In this document: one piece after another, positions 7,322 through 15,000 of the stretch
Layout: each line of letters opens with the position of its first letter
How positions within the stretch are numbered: the first letter of the stretch is position 1
Notes under the pieces: model-generated
What the model was told of the DNA's origin: nothing
Database searches by the model: none
What the model saw: the letters and a program-made list of their open reading frames with translations, nothing else
From: Phenylobacterium sp. CCH9-H3
GTDB taxonomy: Bacteria > Pseudomonadota > Alphaproteobacteria > Caulobacterales > Caulobacteraceae
Assembly: GCF_001557235.1 (NCBI RefSeq)
Contig: NZ_LSJI01000290.1
Location: 1 to 18,051 of the forward strand
Reading direction: 5' to 3'
DNA: 18,051 nt
Program-made: the position numbers and the translations under genes

Positions 7322-8072
7322 CTCGGCCACGCGCTTCGACTGCTGCTTGAGCCAAGCGACCCTGGATGGCGTCAAGGGACGGCTCACGACCAAGGATTTG
7401 CCCCTCGACGTCGGTGAGGCACTCGAGCCCGTGGCCAAGCTGCTCCTGCCAGAACTGTTCGAGGGCTTCCCCATGCTTTTCCCTTAGCACGGCCAGGGTT
7501 TCAGGTCTGAGCGCAATCTGGTGTGCGTCGCGGCTCTGCGTAAGGGTGGTCATCGCAAGCACGTGGCCGCCATTCTGTTCGACATAGCCCTTCAGGTTCG
7601 CCAGCGTCCCGCCGACGCCGACGTGGTCATCGACCAGGACGTACTGGGCGCCGGGCTGAACCACGCCCTCGAACGTCGCCGGCGTCACGAGGCGATTGAA
7701 CGCCGGCGCCCGGGTGTGGCCGACCGTGTTGCTCTGCACGATCTCGCCGACGCTCACCGGGAGGTCGAGTTCGCGGGACAGCACCTGGGCCATCGCATCA
7801 GGAATAGCGTTGAAGCCCGTCGTTTCTTCAGCCGTGATCGGCAGGAGGATGGCGGGCCGTCCCGCCAATATGGCCTGCAAGGCCTCAGCGCCCGCGTCGG
7901 AGAGCAGGTCCACCGCCAGGGTCAGGGCCGCCTCCGCGTCCCCCGCCTTCGCCGCGCGATACTCGGGGTGGTGGTCGCGCAAGGCGGTCTGCGTGTGCAC
8001 GACGACCGCCGGGAAGCCGGCGGGCCAGGGTGTCCGTGGCGGGAGGAGAAGCGCCGGTGCGGCGACGGGCAT
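7290..8072 (-). CDS. Phosphoribosyltransferase-like protein
   Basis: 260 residues. The segment YVLVDDHVGVGGTLANL (about 144-160) is a type I PRPP-binding loop: hydrophobic strand, two acids, then Gly-Gly-Thr. The N-terminal half carries HTQTALRDHHPEY and ILLPITAEETTGFNAIPDAMA (about 75-95), unlike the standard purine or pyrimidine salvage enzymes I know. The partner base or substrate therefore cannot be named. It probably binds PRPP in the cytoplasm. It lies upstream of, and reads toward, the small repeat-protein gene and is divergent from the 63-residue gene. The ribosome binding site ahead of the ATG at 8072 is weak (GAG about 9 nt away). Similar orphan phosphoribosyltransferases occur on mobile elements, but a role in this one is not evident. 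Confidence 0.75.
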   Translation of the reverse strand: MPVAAPALLLPPRTPWPAGFPAVVVHTQTALRDHHPEYRAAKAGDAEAALTLAVDLLSDAGAEALQAILAGRPAILLPITAEETTGFNAIPDAMAQVLSRELDLPVSVGEIVQSNTVGHTRAPAFNRLVTPATFEGVVQPGAQYVLVDDHVGVGGTLANLKGYVEQNGGHVLAMTTLTQSRDAHQIALRPETLAVLREKHGEALEQFWQEQLGHGLECLTDVEGQILGREPSLDAIQGRLAQAAVEARGRGVEPAFRPGG

Positions 8073-8160
8073 GCAAACTGCTCATACGGGGCTTCGAGAC
8101 GAGCCCGGGGTCGCCGTCAGGCCTAAAGCACAGGGCTCCCGCGTCAACTCAGCCGGGCGC

Positions 8161-8190
8161 TTGCACCCGCGGCGCGGCGGCTTCTATGTG
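8161..8190 (+). promoter_or_regulatory. Candidate promoter in the divergent gap
   Basis: TTGCAC (8161-8166) and TATGTG (8185-8190) are 18 bp apart, 50 bp before the 63-residue gene. The 167-bp gap separates that gene from the divergent phosphoribosyltransferase gene and should hold both promoters. The match is modest and no minus-strand counterpart is obvious. Confidence 0.25.
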
Positions 8191-8239
8191 CTCAGGGACC
8201 GCAGGGTTGGTCGCGACGCTGTCGAGGATCTTGTGCCGA

Positions 8240-8431
8240 ATGCCCATCCCGCAGCCCATTGACCCTCGCCTCCTGGCCGCCGAGATCGACGCCAGCGTGG
8301 CGGAGTTCAACCGGCTCGTGGCGCTGGCCTGCGCCCATCACATCGGCGTCGTCGCCGAACTCAAGGTCCAGGTCCAGGGCGATGGTCCGGATCGTCCTGT
8401 GCTGGCCGTGCAGGTGATCGCCCCGCTCTGA
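8240..8431 (+). CDS. Small uncharacterised protein (63 residues)
   Basis: Starts at ATG 8240 with GAGGA (8224-8228) 11 nt upstream; a TTG at 8231 is an in-frame alternative. The sequence reads as one helix (PRLLAAEIDASVAEFNRL, about residues 8-25), a short loop with ACAHHIG, then two beta strands (VVAELKVQVQG and PVLAVQVIAPL). No family is recognised. The gene ends at the TGAGCTCA palindrome that also provides the stop of the converging minus-strand gene. It is probably a small accessory protein of the element. The start signal and the coherent amphipathic pattern favour a real gene over a shadow. Confidence 0.6.
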   Translation: MPIPQPIDPRLLAAEIDASVAEFNRLVALACAHHIGVVAELKVQVQGDGPDRPVLAVQVIAPL

Positions 8432-8433
8432 GC

Positions 8434-8658
8434 TCAATGCACCTTCAGGTCGCGAGGCTTGCCCAGGCGGATCTCGAGCTCCCGTCGCAGGGCCTCGACC
8501 TCGGCGTCCAGGCGGCGGAGCGTCTCGGCGTCGGCCGTCCGCGCCGCCGTGAGCAGCGCCAGGCAGCGATCGACGATCTCGCGCGCGGCCGGATTGCCGC
8601 GGACCTGCACGCGCAGGTCGACGAAGTAGAGCAGCGCCTGGTCGAGCGACATCGTCAT
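8434..8658 (-). CDS. Small uncharacterised helical protein (74 or 72 residues)
   Basis: Two starts are possible, ATG at 8658 and ATG at 8652. GGAGG lies 3 nt before the first but 9 nt before the second, so the second is better placed; the longer form is given here. The product has an N-terminal SLDQALLYFVDLRVQVRG segment and a long charged helix, TADAETLRRLDAEVEALRRELEIRL, with heptad-like leucines that may form a coiled coil. No known family is evident. It is convergent with the 63-residue gene, with stop codons 2 bp apart, and divergent from the toprim gene. The start site signal makes it credible as a gene. Confidence 0.65.
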   Translation of the reverse strand: MTMSLDQALLYFVDLRVQVRGNPAAREIVDRCLALLTAARTADAETLRRLDAEVEALRRELEIRLGKPRDLKVH

Positions 8659-8770
8659 GCGCCTCCATGGAACAGCGATCCCTGGCTCGCAAGTTGGTTC
8701 GACGCGACCCGGCTGTCGGAGGTCGGAGGGAGGGCGGCGCCGGCGGACGTTGCTGTAAGGGAGGCTCACG
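8659..8770. promoter_or_regulatory. Divergent intergenic region upstream of the toprim gene
   Basis: 112 bp separating the small minus-strand gene from the toprim gene. It contains a tandem GTCGGAG (8715-8721, 8722-8728) running into GGTCGGAGGGAGGGC (8721-8735), a 15-bp word found again at 16694-16708 before the SSB genes. Promoters for both flanking genes are expected here, but I cannot point to clear -35/-10 boxes. Confidence 0.35.
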
Positions 8771-9775
8771 ATGTCGGCACGATCGCGGGGCGCGTCCAGC
8801 CTGCTGCCCCTGGCCCGCGCTTTCGGCGGCGACGTCTACGCCGGCGGGCGCCGGGCGCTGCTGCCAGCGCCCGGCCACAGCGCTGCCGACCGCTCCGTCT
8901 CCCTGTGGCTGCGCGCGGGGCGCGTCGTCGTGCACAGCTTCGGCGCGGGCGACTGGCGCGAGGTGCTGGACGACCTGCGTGCGCGGGGCTGGATCGACGC
9001 CGAGAACCGGTTGCGGGACAGCGGCGGGGTCGCGGGGAGGGCTGGCCGGGACGACGCCGTGGAGGCGACGCGCGCGGAGCGGGTCGCCGCCGCCCGGCGC
9101 CTCTGGGACGGCGGCGGGCCGCTGGCGTCAGGCGCGGCAGCGGCGATCTACCTGGCCCGCCGGGGCGTCGATGCCGGCCTGGCCGACGCCGGGGCGTTGC
9201 GGGCGCATGCCGCCGCGCCCGCCGCCGTCTACCGAGGGTTCGGGCCCTACCGGCCGGCCCTGCTGGCGGCGGTGCGCACCGACCTGGGCAAGCTCACCGC
9301 CGTCGAGGTGACTTATCTCGACTCGGAGGGACGCCGCAGCAAATCGGCGCGCCCGCCGCGCAAGGTGGTGGGCGTGCTGCCGGCGGGCTGTGCGGTGCGG
9401 CTGGCGCGCGTCGGCGAGGCGATGGTGGTCGGCGAAGGGGTGCCCACCACGCTCTCGGCCATGCGCCGGTTCGGGCTGCCGGGCTGGGCGCTGTTGTCGA
9501 CCAGCAACCTGCGGCGCTGGATCGCGCCGGCCGGGGTCCGGCGCGTGGTGGTCGCCGGCGACCGTGGGACGGACGGCGAGCGGTCCGCCGCAATGCTTGT
9601 GGCGCGGCTGCGGGCGGCCGGGTGCGGAGCCGAGCTCGCCCTGCCGCCGGAGGGGTTCGGGGACTGGAACGACGCCGAGGGGATGGAGGAAGGGACGGAC
9701 GGGGCGCCCGGCGCGGCGGGGAGGTCCCGACCGGCCGGGCGGGAGCCTCTCGATGCGCAAGACCCCTGTCCCTGA
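8771..9775 (+). CDS. Toprim domain protein (primase-like)
   Basis: 334 residues; GGGAGG (8759-8764) lies 6 nt before the ATG. The toprim core is seen as MVVGEGVPTT (E222) and VVVAGDRGTDGERSA (D264 and D268), the conserved acids that bind metal in primases and related enzymes. The N-terminal region (about 1-75) resembles the front part of plasmid and phage primase-like proteins but lacks the CHC2 zinc-finger cysteines. A priming or nucleic-acid nicking role is therefore unproven; it could be a degenerate primase or a replication accessory. The gene overlaps the ParB-like gene by 23 bp, indicating a single operon with it. The C-terminal ~30 residues are Pro/Gly/Arg-rich and probably disordered. 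Confidence 0.8.
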   Translation: MSARSRGASSLLPLARAFGGDVYAGGRRALLPAPGHSAADRSVSLWLRAGRVVVHSFGAGDWREVLDDLRARGWIDAENRLRDSGGVAGRAGRDDAVEATRAERVAAARRLWDGGGPLASGAAAAIYLARRGVDAGLADAGALRAHAAAPAAVYRGFGPYRPALLAAVRTDLGKLTAVEVTYLDSEGRRSKSARPPRKVVGVLPAGCAVRLARVGEAMVVGEGVPTTLSAMRRFGLPGWALLSTSNLRRWIAPAGVRRVVVAGDRGTDGERSAAMLVARLRAAGCGAELALPPEGFGDWNDAEGMEEGTDGAPGAAGRSRPAGREPLDAQDPCP

Positions 9776-11795
9776 ACCCATCGCCGAACGCCTGCCCAGG
9801 ACGTTCGCGCTGCGCGACGTGGCGATCGCGCCCGAGAACATGCGCTTCGGCGAAGCGCCGGACGACGAAATCCCTGAGCTGGCGGAGACGATCTTCGCCG
9901 CCGGCGTGCTGCAGCCGCTGACCGTGCGGCCCGGCCGGGGCAAGACGGAGAAGCCCGGGATGGCGCTGGACGGCCGCCGCCGCTGGCTGGCGCTGCAGCG
10001 GCTTCTGGACGCCGGGCGGATCACCGACGCCTATCCGGTGCCGGCGTTTGTCGAGACCGATCCGGCCCGGCAGGCCGCCGCCATCGTGCTCACCAACAAG
10101 CACGTGCCCGTCCATCCGGCCGATGTGATCGTGGCGATCGGCAAGATGCTGAAGGCCAAGCTGGCCTTCGCGGCGATCGCCGGGGCGCTGGGGTTCGCAG
10201 AGCTTGAGGTGCGCCGGCTGGCGGCGCTGGCGGACCTGCACCCCAAGGCCCTCGAGGCGCTTCGCGCCGGTCGCCTGAACCTGCGCCAGGCCCGCCTCCT
10301 GGCCCGGCTGCCCGACCGCAAGGAGCAGGGCGAGATCGCCGAGGCGGCCCTGAACGGCATGGGCTTCCAGGAGTGGCGGATCACCGACCGGCTCGACGCC
10401 GGCCAGGTGACCACCCGCGACCGGCGCTTCCGCCTCGTCGGCCCCGATCGCTACGCGGGCGCCGGCGGGCGCATCAAGAGCGACCTCTTCGGGGAGCGGC
10501 CCGACGTGGTGCTGGACCCCGAAATCCTGCAGTCGGCTTGGATCGCGCGCGCCGAGGAGCTGTCGCGTGACCTCGGCGTCGAGGTGCGGGTCTCGGTGGC
10601 GTGCCCGGAGATCGACGACGCCGAGCTCGAGCCGTTCGGGACCAAATACGGAATGGGCCTGGACAGCGACGGCCTCGCGGCCTGGGAAGCGCGGCAGAAC
10701 GCCGAGCACGAGGCCGGCCGCGCCCTGGCGGAGGTCGACTGGGCGTCGGACGACGCGGAACCGCTGCTGGCGGCCGTCCTGGCGGCGAAGCTCGCCGCCG
10801 ACGTGGCCAGCGAGCCGCCGCGCGAGGTAATCTTCGTGCAGGTCTTCTCCGACACCGCCACCGGGCTGAGCCTGCGCGCCTACGGGCCGCCAGCGCCGTT
10901 CGTCGAAGAGGACGACGAGGCGGAGACCGTCGAGGGCGACGACGCCCCGCTCGGCGCAGGCGCCGTCCCGTCGCGGCGCGAGATCCCGGCGGTGATCGCA
11001 ACGCCGGTGGCGGTCGCCCCGCGTCCCGAACTCGACGGGGTCGGCCATGCCCTGCACGAGGTGCGTACGGACACCGCCACACGCGCGCTGATCCGCGCGC
11101 TCGCCGACGATCCTGGCGCGGCGCTCACCGCGGTGGTGGCGCGGCTGTTCGGCGTGGTGGTGCTGCACCAGGGCCGGGGCCGCGGCGGCGGGGCGCTCGC
11201 CTTGGACGCCGAGGCCTACAGCCGCCGTGGCGTGTCGCCGATCGAGGCGCTTGACGGGGACGTGCGCCGGCGGCTCGCGGACTGGCGCGCGGCGTGGGAG
11301 GCCTCGGAGCTGTCGCCCATCGCCTGGGTGGCGTCGCTGCCCCACGGGGAGAAGATGGCGCTGCTCGCCGAGGTCGTGGCCTTGAGCCTGGACCTGCGGG
11401 AAGAACGCACGACCCAGGTGCGTCGCGCCGCCCGGGCCGAGGCGGTGGAGATCGCCGCGATCTGCCAGGCCGACGTCACCCTGCACTGGACGCCGGACGA
11501 GACCTTCCTGGGCGCCCACCCCAAGGCCAAGCTCCTCGACATGCTGGACGCCATGGGCGCGGGCGAGACGCGCGCCGGCGCGGCCAAGAAGGACGAGCTG
11601 GTCTCGCTGGTCGCCGAGCGGGCCGCCGAGCGGGGCTGGGCGCCGGCGTATCTCTCCTGGGCCGCCGAGCCGCCGGATGAGACAGATGACGAGGAGACGG
11701 GCGACGAGGAGACGGACGAGCCCGACGGCACTGAGACGGACGCGGCCGAGACGGACCACGCGTCGGACGACGAGGCGACGGCGGTCGCCGCCTGA
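9753..11795 (+). CDS. ParB-like nuclease/partition domain protein, large
   Basis: 680 residues from the ATG at 9753, with GGGAG (9741-9745) 7 nt upstream. The ParB N-terminal domain is clear: GVLQPLTVRPG (50-60) and ALDGRRRWLAL (70-80), the counterpart of the AGERRWRA box. An HTH region follows at about 139-165 (FAAIAGALGFAELEVRRLAAL, and then the RQARLLARL helix). The ~450 residues after this are not part of standard ParB and include an acidic, Glu-Thr-Asp-rich tail from about 642 to the end. At more than twice the length of chromosomal ParB, and with no ParA next to it, this fits the large ParB-like proteins of plasmids and integrative elements rather than a segregation ParB. No parS-like palindrome was seen. 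It is co-transcribed with the toprim gene. Confidence 0.85.
   Translation: MRKTPVPEPIAERLPRTFALRDVAIAPENMRFGEAPDDEIPELAETIFAAGVLQPLTVRPGRGKTEKPGMALDGRRRWLALQRLLDAGRITDAYPVPAFVETDPARQAAAIVLTNKHVPVHPADVIVAIGKMLKAKLAFAAIAGALGFAELEVRRLAALADLHPKALEALRAGRLNLRQARLLARLPDRKEQGEIAEAALNGMGFQEWRITDRLDAGQVTTRDRRFRLVGPDRYAGAGGRIKSDLFGERPDVVLDPEILQSAWIARAEELSRDLGVEVRVSVACPEIDDAELEPFGTKYGMGLDSDGLAAWEARQNAEHEAGRALAEVDWASDDAEPLLAAVLAAKLAADVASEPPREVIFVQVFSDTATGLSLRAYGPPAPFVEEDDEAETVEGDDAPLGAGAVPSRREIPAVIATPVAVAPRPELDGVGHALHEVRTDTATRALIRALADDPGAALTAVVARLFGVVVLHQGRGRGGGALALDAEAYSRRGVSPIEALDGDVRRRLADWRAAWEASELSPIAWVASLPHGEKMALLAEVVALSLDLREERTTQVRRAARAEAVEIAAICQADVTLHWTPDETFLGAHPKAKLLDMLDAMGAGETRAGAAKKDELVSLVAERAAERGWAPAYLSWAAEPPDETDDEETGDEETDEPDGTETDAAETDHASDDEATAVAA
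11680..11785 (+). repeat. Degenerate acidic repeat in the 3' end of the parB-like gene
   Basis: GACGAGGAGACGG and variants recur several times here, encoding a tail rich in Glu-Thr-Asp units. Such tails are usually disordered; slippage between the repeats is likely to vary their number between relatives. Confidence 0.5.
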
Positions 11796-12059
11796 TCCTT
11801 GAGACCCGGCGGCGCATGCCCGTCGCGAATGCCCCGGCGCTGGCGTCCTGGAGCGGACGCCGCCGGGGCGTGGGCACGATTGGACGCTCACGCCGCCTGC
11901 GGGCGGCAGATCCCTCCGCGGTGCGCCCGCCGGTTGACGGCGCTGTTCCGGTCGCTCCGGGACGGCGCCGTCGTTCTGGGAAGAGGAGGCAGGGCGACCC
12001 GGGGCGAGCCCGGCGGACGGGAAGGCGTCGGGTCGGCCGCGCCGGGCGGGAGCCCCGCC
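11796..12059. other. Structured intergenic region before the helicase gene
   Basis: 264 bp without a convincing gene. The helicase frame is open through most of it but lacks a start with a ribosome binding site. Besides the long hairpin it holds an 8-bp inverted repeat, GACGGCGC (11936-11943) and GCGCCGTC (11965-11972). The helicase gene may have its own promoter here, but no boxes are clear. Confidence 0.35.
11831..11869. terminator. Long hairpin between the parB-like and helicase genes
   Basis: The outer stem is GCCCCGGC (11831-11838) with GCCGGGGC (11862-11869); the inner stem is GGCGTCC (11842-11848) with GGACGCC (11855-11861). They are separated by a 3-nt bulge and closed by a 6-nt loop. 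It begins 36 nt after the parB-like stop. No T-run follows, so it may act as a pausing or RNA-stabilising structure rather than a classical terminator. Confidence 0.45.
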
Positions 12060-15000
12060 ATGAACGCCGCCCCGCCCCTCTTCGCCGAGACCTCCGCCCA
12101 TGACCGGTCCGCCAACCTGCTGGCCGCGGCCCGCGCGCTCGCCCCCCACCTCTTCCGCGGCCGGCCGCTGGAGCGCCGGGTGGTCTCTGCTGTGCTCACC
12201 ACCGCCTTCGGAGCGACGGACGCCGAGGGCGCCTGGGACTGGCGCGACGCCTACGACGCCATCGAGGCGGCGATGGTGCTGCAGGTGCGCCGGATCGGGC
12301 CGCAGGTCGCCCGGCTCGAGGACGCTCCGGCCGAGATCGTGGGCGCGCTTGCCGACCTGAGCGCGCTGGGCCTCACCCATTCGCGCCGCTCGGAACAGCA
12401 ACTGGCGCTGGACCAGTTCTCGACGCCCGCGCCGCTGGCGGCCCTCGTGGTGCTGGCCGCCCAGGTGCGGCCCGGCGATCGCGTGCTGGAGCCGTCGGCC
12501 GGTGTCGGCATGCTGGCGGCGCTGGCCGAAGGCTGCGGCGCGTCGCTGGCGCTGAACGAGCTCAGCGACCGGCGCGCCGGCCTGCTGGACGGGCTGTTCG
12601 GCGGCGCCACGCGGACGCGTCTGGACGCTGCGCATCTGGGCGACCTGCTGCCGGACGCAGGCCAGTTCCACGCCGTCGTCATGAACCCGCCCTTCGCGGG
12701 GCTGGGCTCGCATCTCGTGGCTGGACTGCAGTGCCTGGCGGATGGTGGACGGTTGGCGGCGATCGTGCCGGCCTCGGCCTTGGGCGACGCTGGGCTCCGC
12801 GGCCTGCTCGGCCGCTGGGGGCGCGTGGTGGGCGCGGTGACGCTGCCGGCGGGCGCCTTCCTGAAACACGGGACAAGCGTCGACACGGGCCTTCTCGTGC
12901 TGGATCGCGGCGACGGGGTCGGCGCTGTGGCGGTCGGCGTCGCGGCTGATCTGGCCGCGGCCGCGGCCTGGGCGGCGGCGCTGCCGGCACGGCCGACCGC
13001 GCAGTCGCGCGTGGCGCGGGCAGCGCCCGTGGCGCTCTCGATTCGCGCGCGAGGTCCGGGCGGTCCGGCCGTGGCGTTGCGGTTCCTGGAGGGCGCCTCG
13101 CCGCTGGCCTACGCCCTCTGCGACTGGTCGGGCGAGGGCCGCGACGTGGGGCTCTATCAGGCCTGGCGGCCGGGGCGGATCACGTTTGCGACGGCTCGGC
13201 CGCATCCGACGCCCTTGGTGGAGTCCGGGGCGATGGCGTCCGTCGCGCCCCCGGCGCCGAGCTACCGGCCGCTGCTGCCCACGGGCCTGCAGGACGAAGG
13301 CCGGCTCTCGGACGCCCAGGCCGAGACCGTGGTCTATGCCGGGGAGGCGCATGCCGCGCTGCTCCCGGGTCGCTGGACACTTGGCGAGGCGGCCCATGAG
13401 CTGCGGCTCGCGCGGGAGGAAGAACCGGACGCGTTCTCGCTGCGCAGAGGCATGTTCCTGGGCGACGGCACCGGCGCCGGCAAGGGCCGGCAGGTGGCCG
13501 CCGTGATCGCCGACAACATGGCCCAGGGCCGCGTGCGCGCGCTCTGGCTGTCGCGCAACGAGGCGCTGCTCGAGGACGCGCAGCGCGACTGGAAGGCAAT
13601 CGGCGGCTCGGTCCACGACGTGGTGGCGCAGGCGCGCTGGAAGCAGGGTGAGGCGATCCGGCTGGACCGCGGGGTCCTGTTCTCGACCTACGCCACCTTG
13701 CGCCAGCCGGCGCGGGGCGGCCGGCCCTCGCGGCTCGAACAGATCGTCACCTGGCTGGGCGCCGACTTCGACGGCGCGATCGTTTTCGATGAGGCGCACG
13801 CCATGGGCGGGGCGGCCGGCGGCACGGGCGCGCGCGGGCCGAAGAAGGCCTCCTTGCAGGGGCTCGCCGGACTGGCGCTGCAGAACCGGTTGCCGAACGC
13901 GCGGGTGTTCTACGTGTCCGCCACCGGCGCCACTGAGCCCGCCAACCTGGCCTATGCCTCGCGCCTGGGACTGTGGGGCGGGCCGGAAGCGCCGTTCGCG
14001 ACGCGGGCCGATTTCCTGGACGCGGCCGAGGCCGGCGGCATCGCCTTCATGGAGCTGGTGGCCCGCGAGCTGAAGGCCATGGGCCTCTACGTGGCGCGCA
14101 GCCTGTCGTTCGAGGGCGTCGAGTACGAGCCGCTCGAACACCCCCTCACCTCGGACGACGTGGCGATCTGGGATGCCTGGGCCGACGCCTTCCAGGTGAT
14201 CCACGCGAACCTCGGCGAGGCGCTGAAGGCGGTGGGCGTCGTGGACAACGAGGGCAAGGTGCAGAGCGGCCAGGCGATGAGCGCGCTGCGCTCGGCCTTC
14301 GAGAGCGCCAAGCTGCGCTTCTTCGGCCACCTGCTGGCGGGGCTGAAGGCCCCCAGCCTGATCGCCTCCATCCGCAAGGATCTGGCCGGCGAACGATCCG
14401 CTGTCGTGCAGATCGTCTCGACCAACGAGGCGGTGATGAACCGCCGCCTGGCGGACATCCCCCCGGAGGAATGGACCAACCTGTCGGTCGACCTGACGCC
14501 GAAGGAGTATGTCCTCGACTACCTTCGCGGCGCCTTTCCCACCGCGTTGATGGAGACCATCGAGGGCGAGGACGGTGAGGTGACGCTCGTCCCCGTCGTG
14601 AACGAGGGTCGCCCGGTGCACAGCCAGGAGGCGCTGCGGCTGCGCGACGAGACGATCGCGGGCCTGGCGTCGCTGCCGGCGGTCCCCGGCGTGCTTGATG
14701 CGCTGCTCAACGCCTTCGGGACCGGCGCAGTCGCCGAGATCACCGGCCGCTCGAAGCGTGTGGTGACGCACGAGGGCCGTCGCGTCGTGGAGCGGCGCGG
14801 GCCTTCGGCGGCCAAGGCCGAGACCGACGCCTTCATGGACGGGCGCAAGCGCGTGCTGGTGTTCTCCGACGCCGGCGGCACGGGACGCAGCTATCACGCC
14901 GCGCTCGACGCGGTGAACCGCGAGCGCCGCGTGCACTACCTGGTCGAGCCAGGCTGGCGCGCGGACGCTGCCATCCAGGGACTGGGACGCACGCATCGCA

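Noticed and set aside
8192..8935. Minus-strand frame of about 247 codons across two small genes
   Set aside because: It is antisense or out of frame to genes with proper ribosome binding sites and has the Arg/Ala/His-rich composition of a shadow frame.
9753..11795. Assigning the ParB-like gene to a chromosomal parAB locus
   Set aside because: There is no ParA gene beside it, no parS-like site was seen, and the protein is more than twice the normal ParB length. The neighbours point to a mobile element.
11799..12059. Upstream extension of the helicase protein by 87 codons
   Set aside because: It would need a non-ATG start without a ribosome binding site, while the ATG at 12060 has GGGAG at the right distance. 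The extension is Arg/Gly-rich and contains hairpins.
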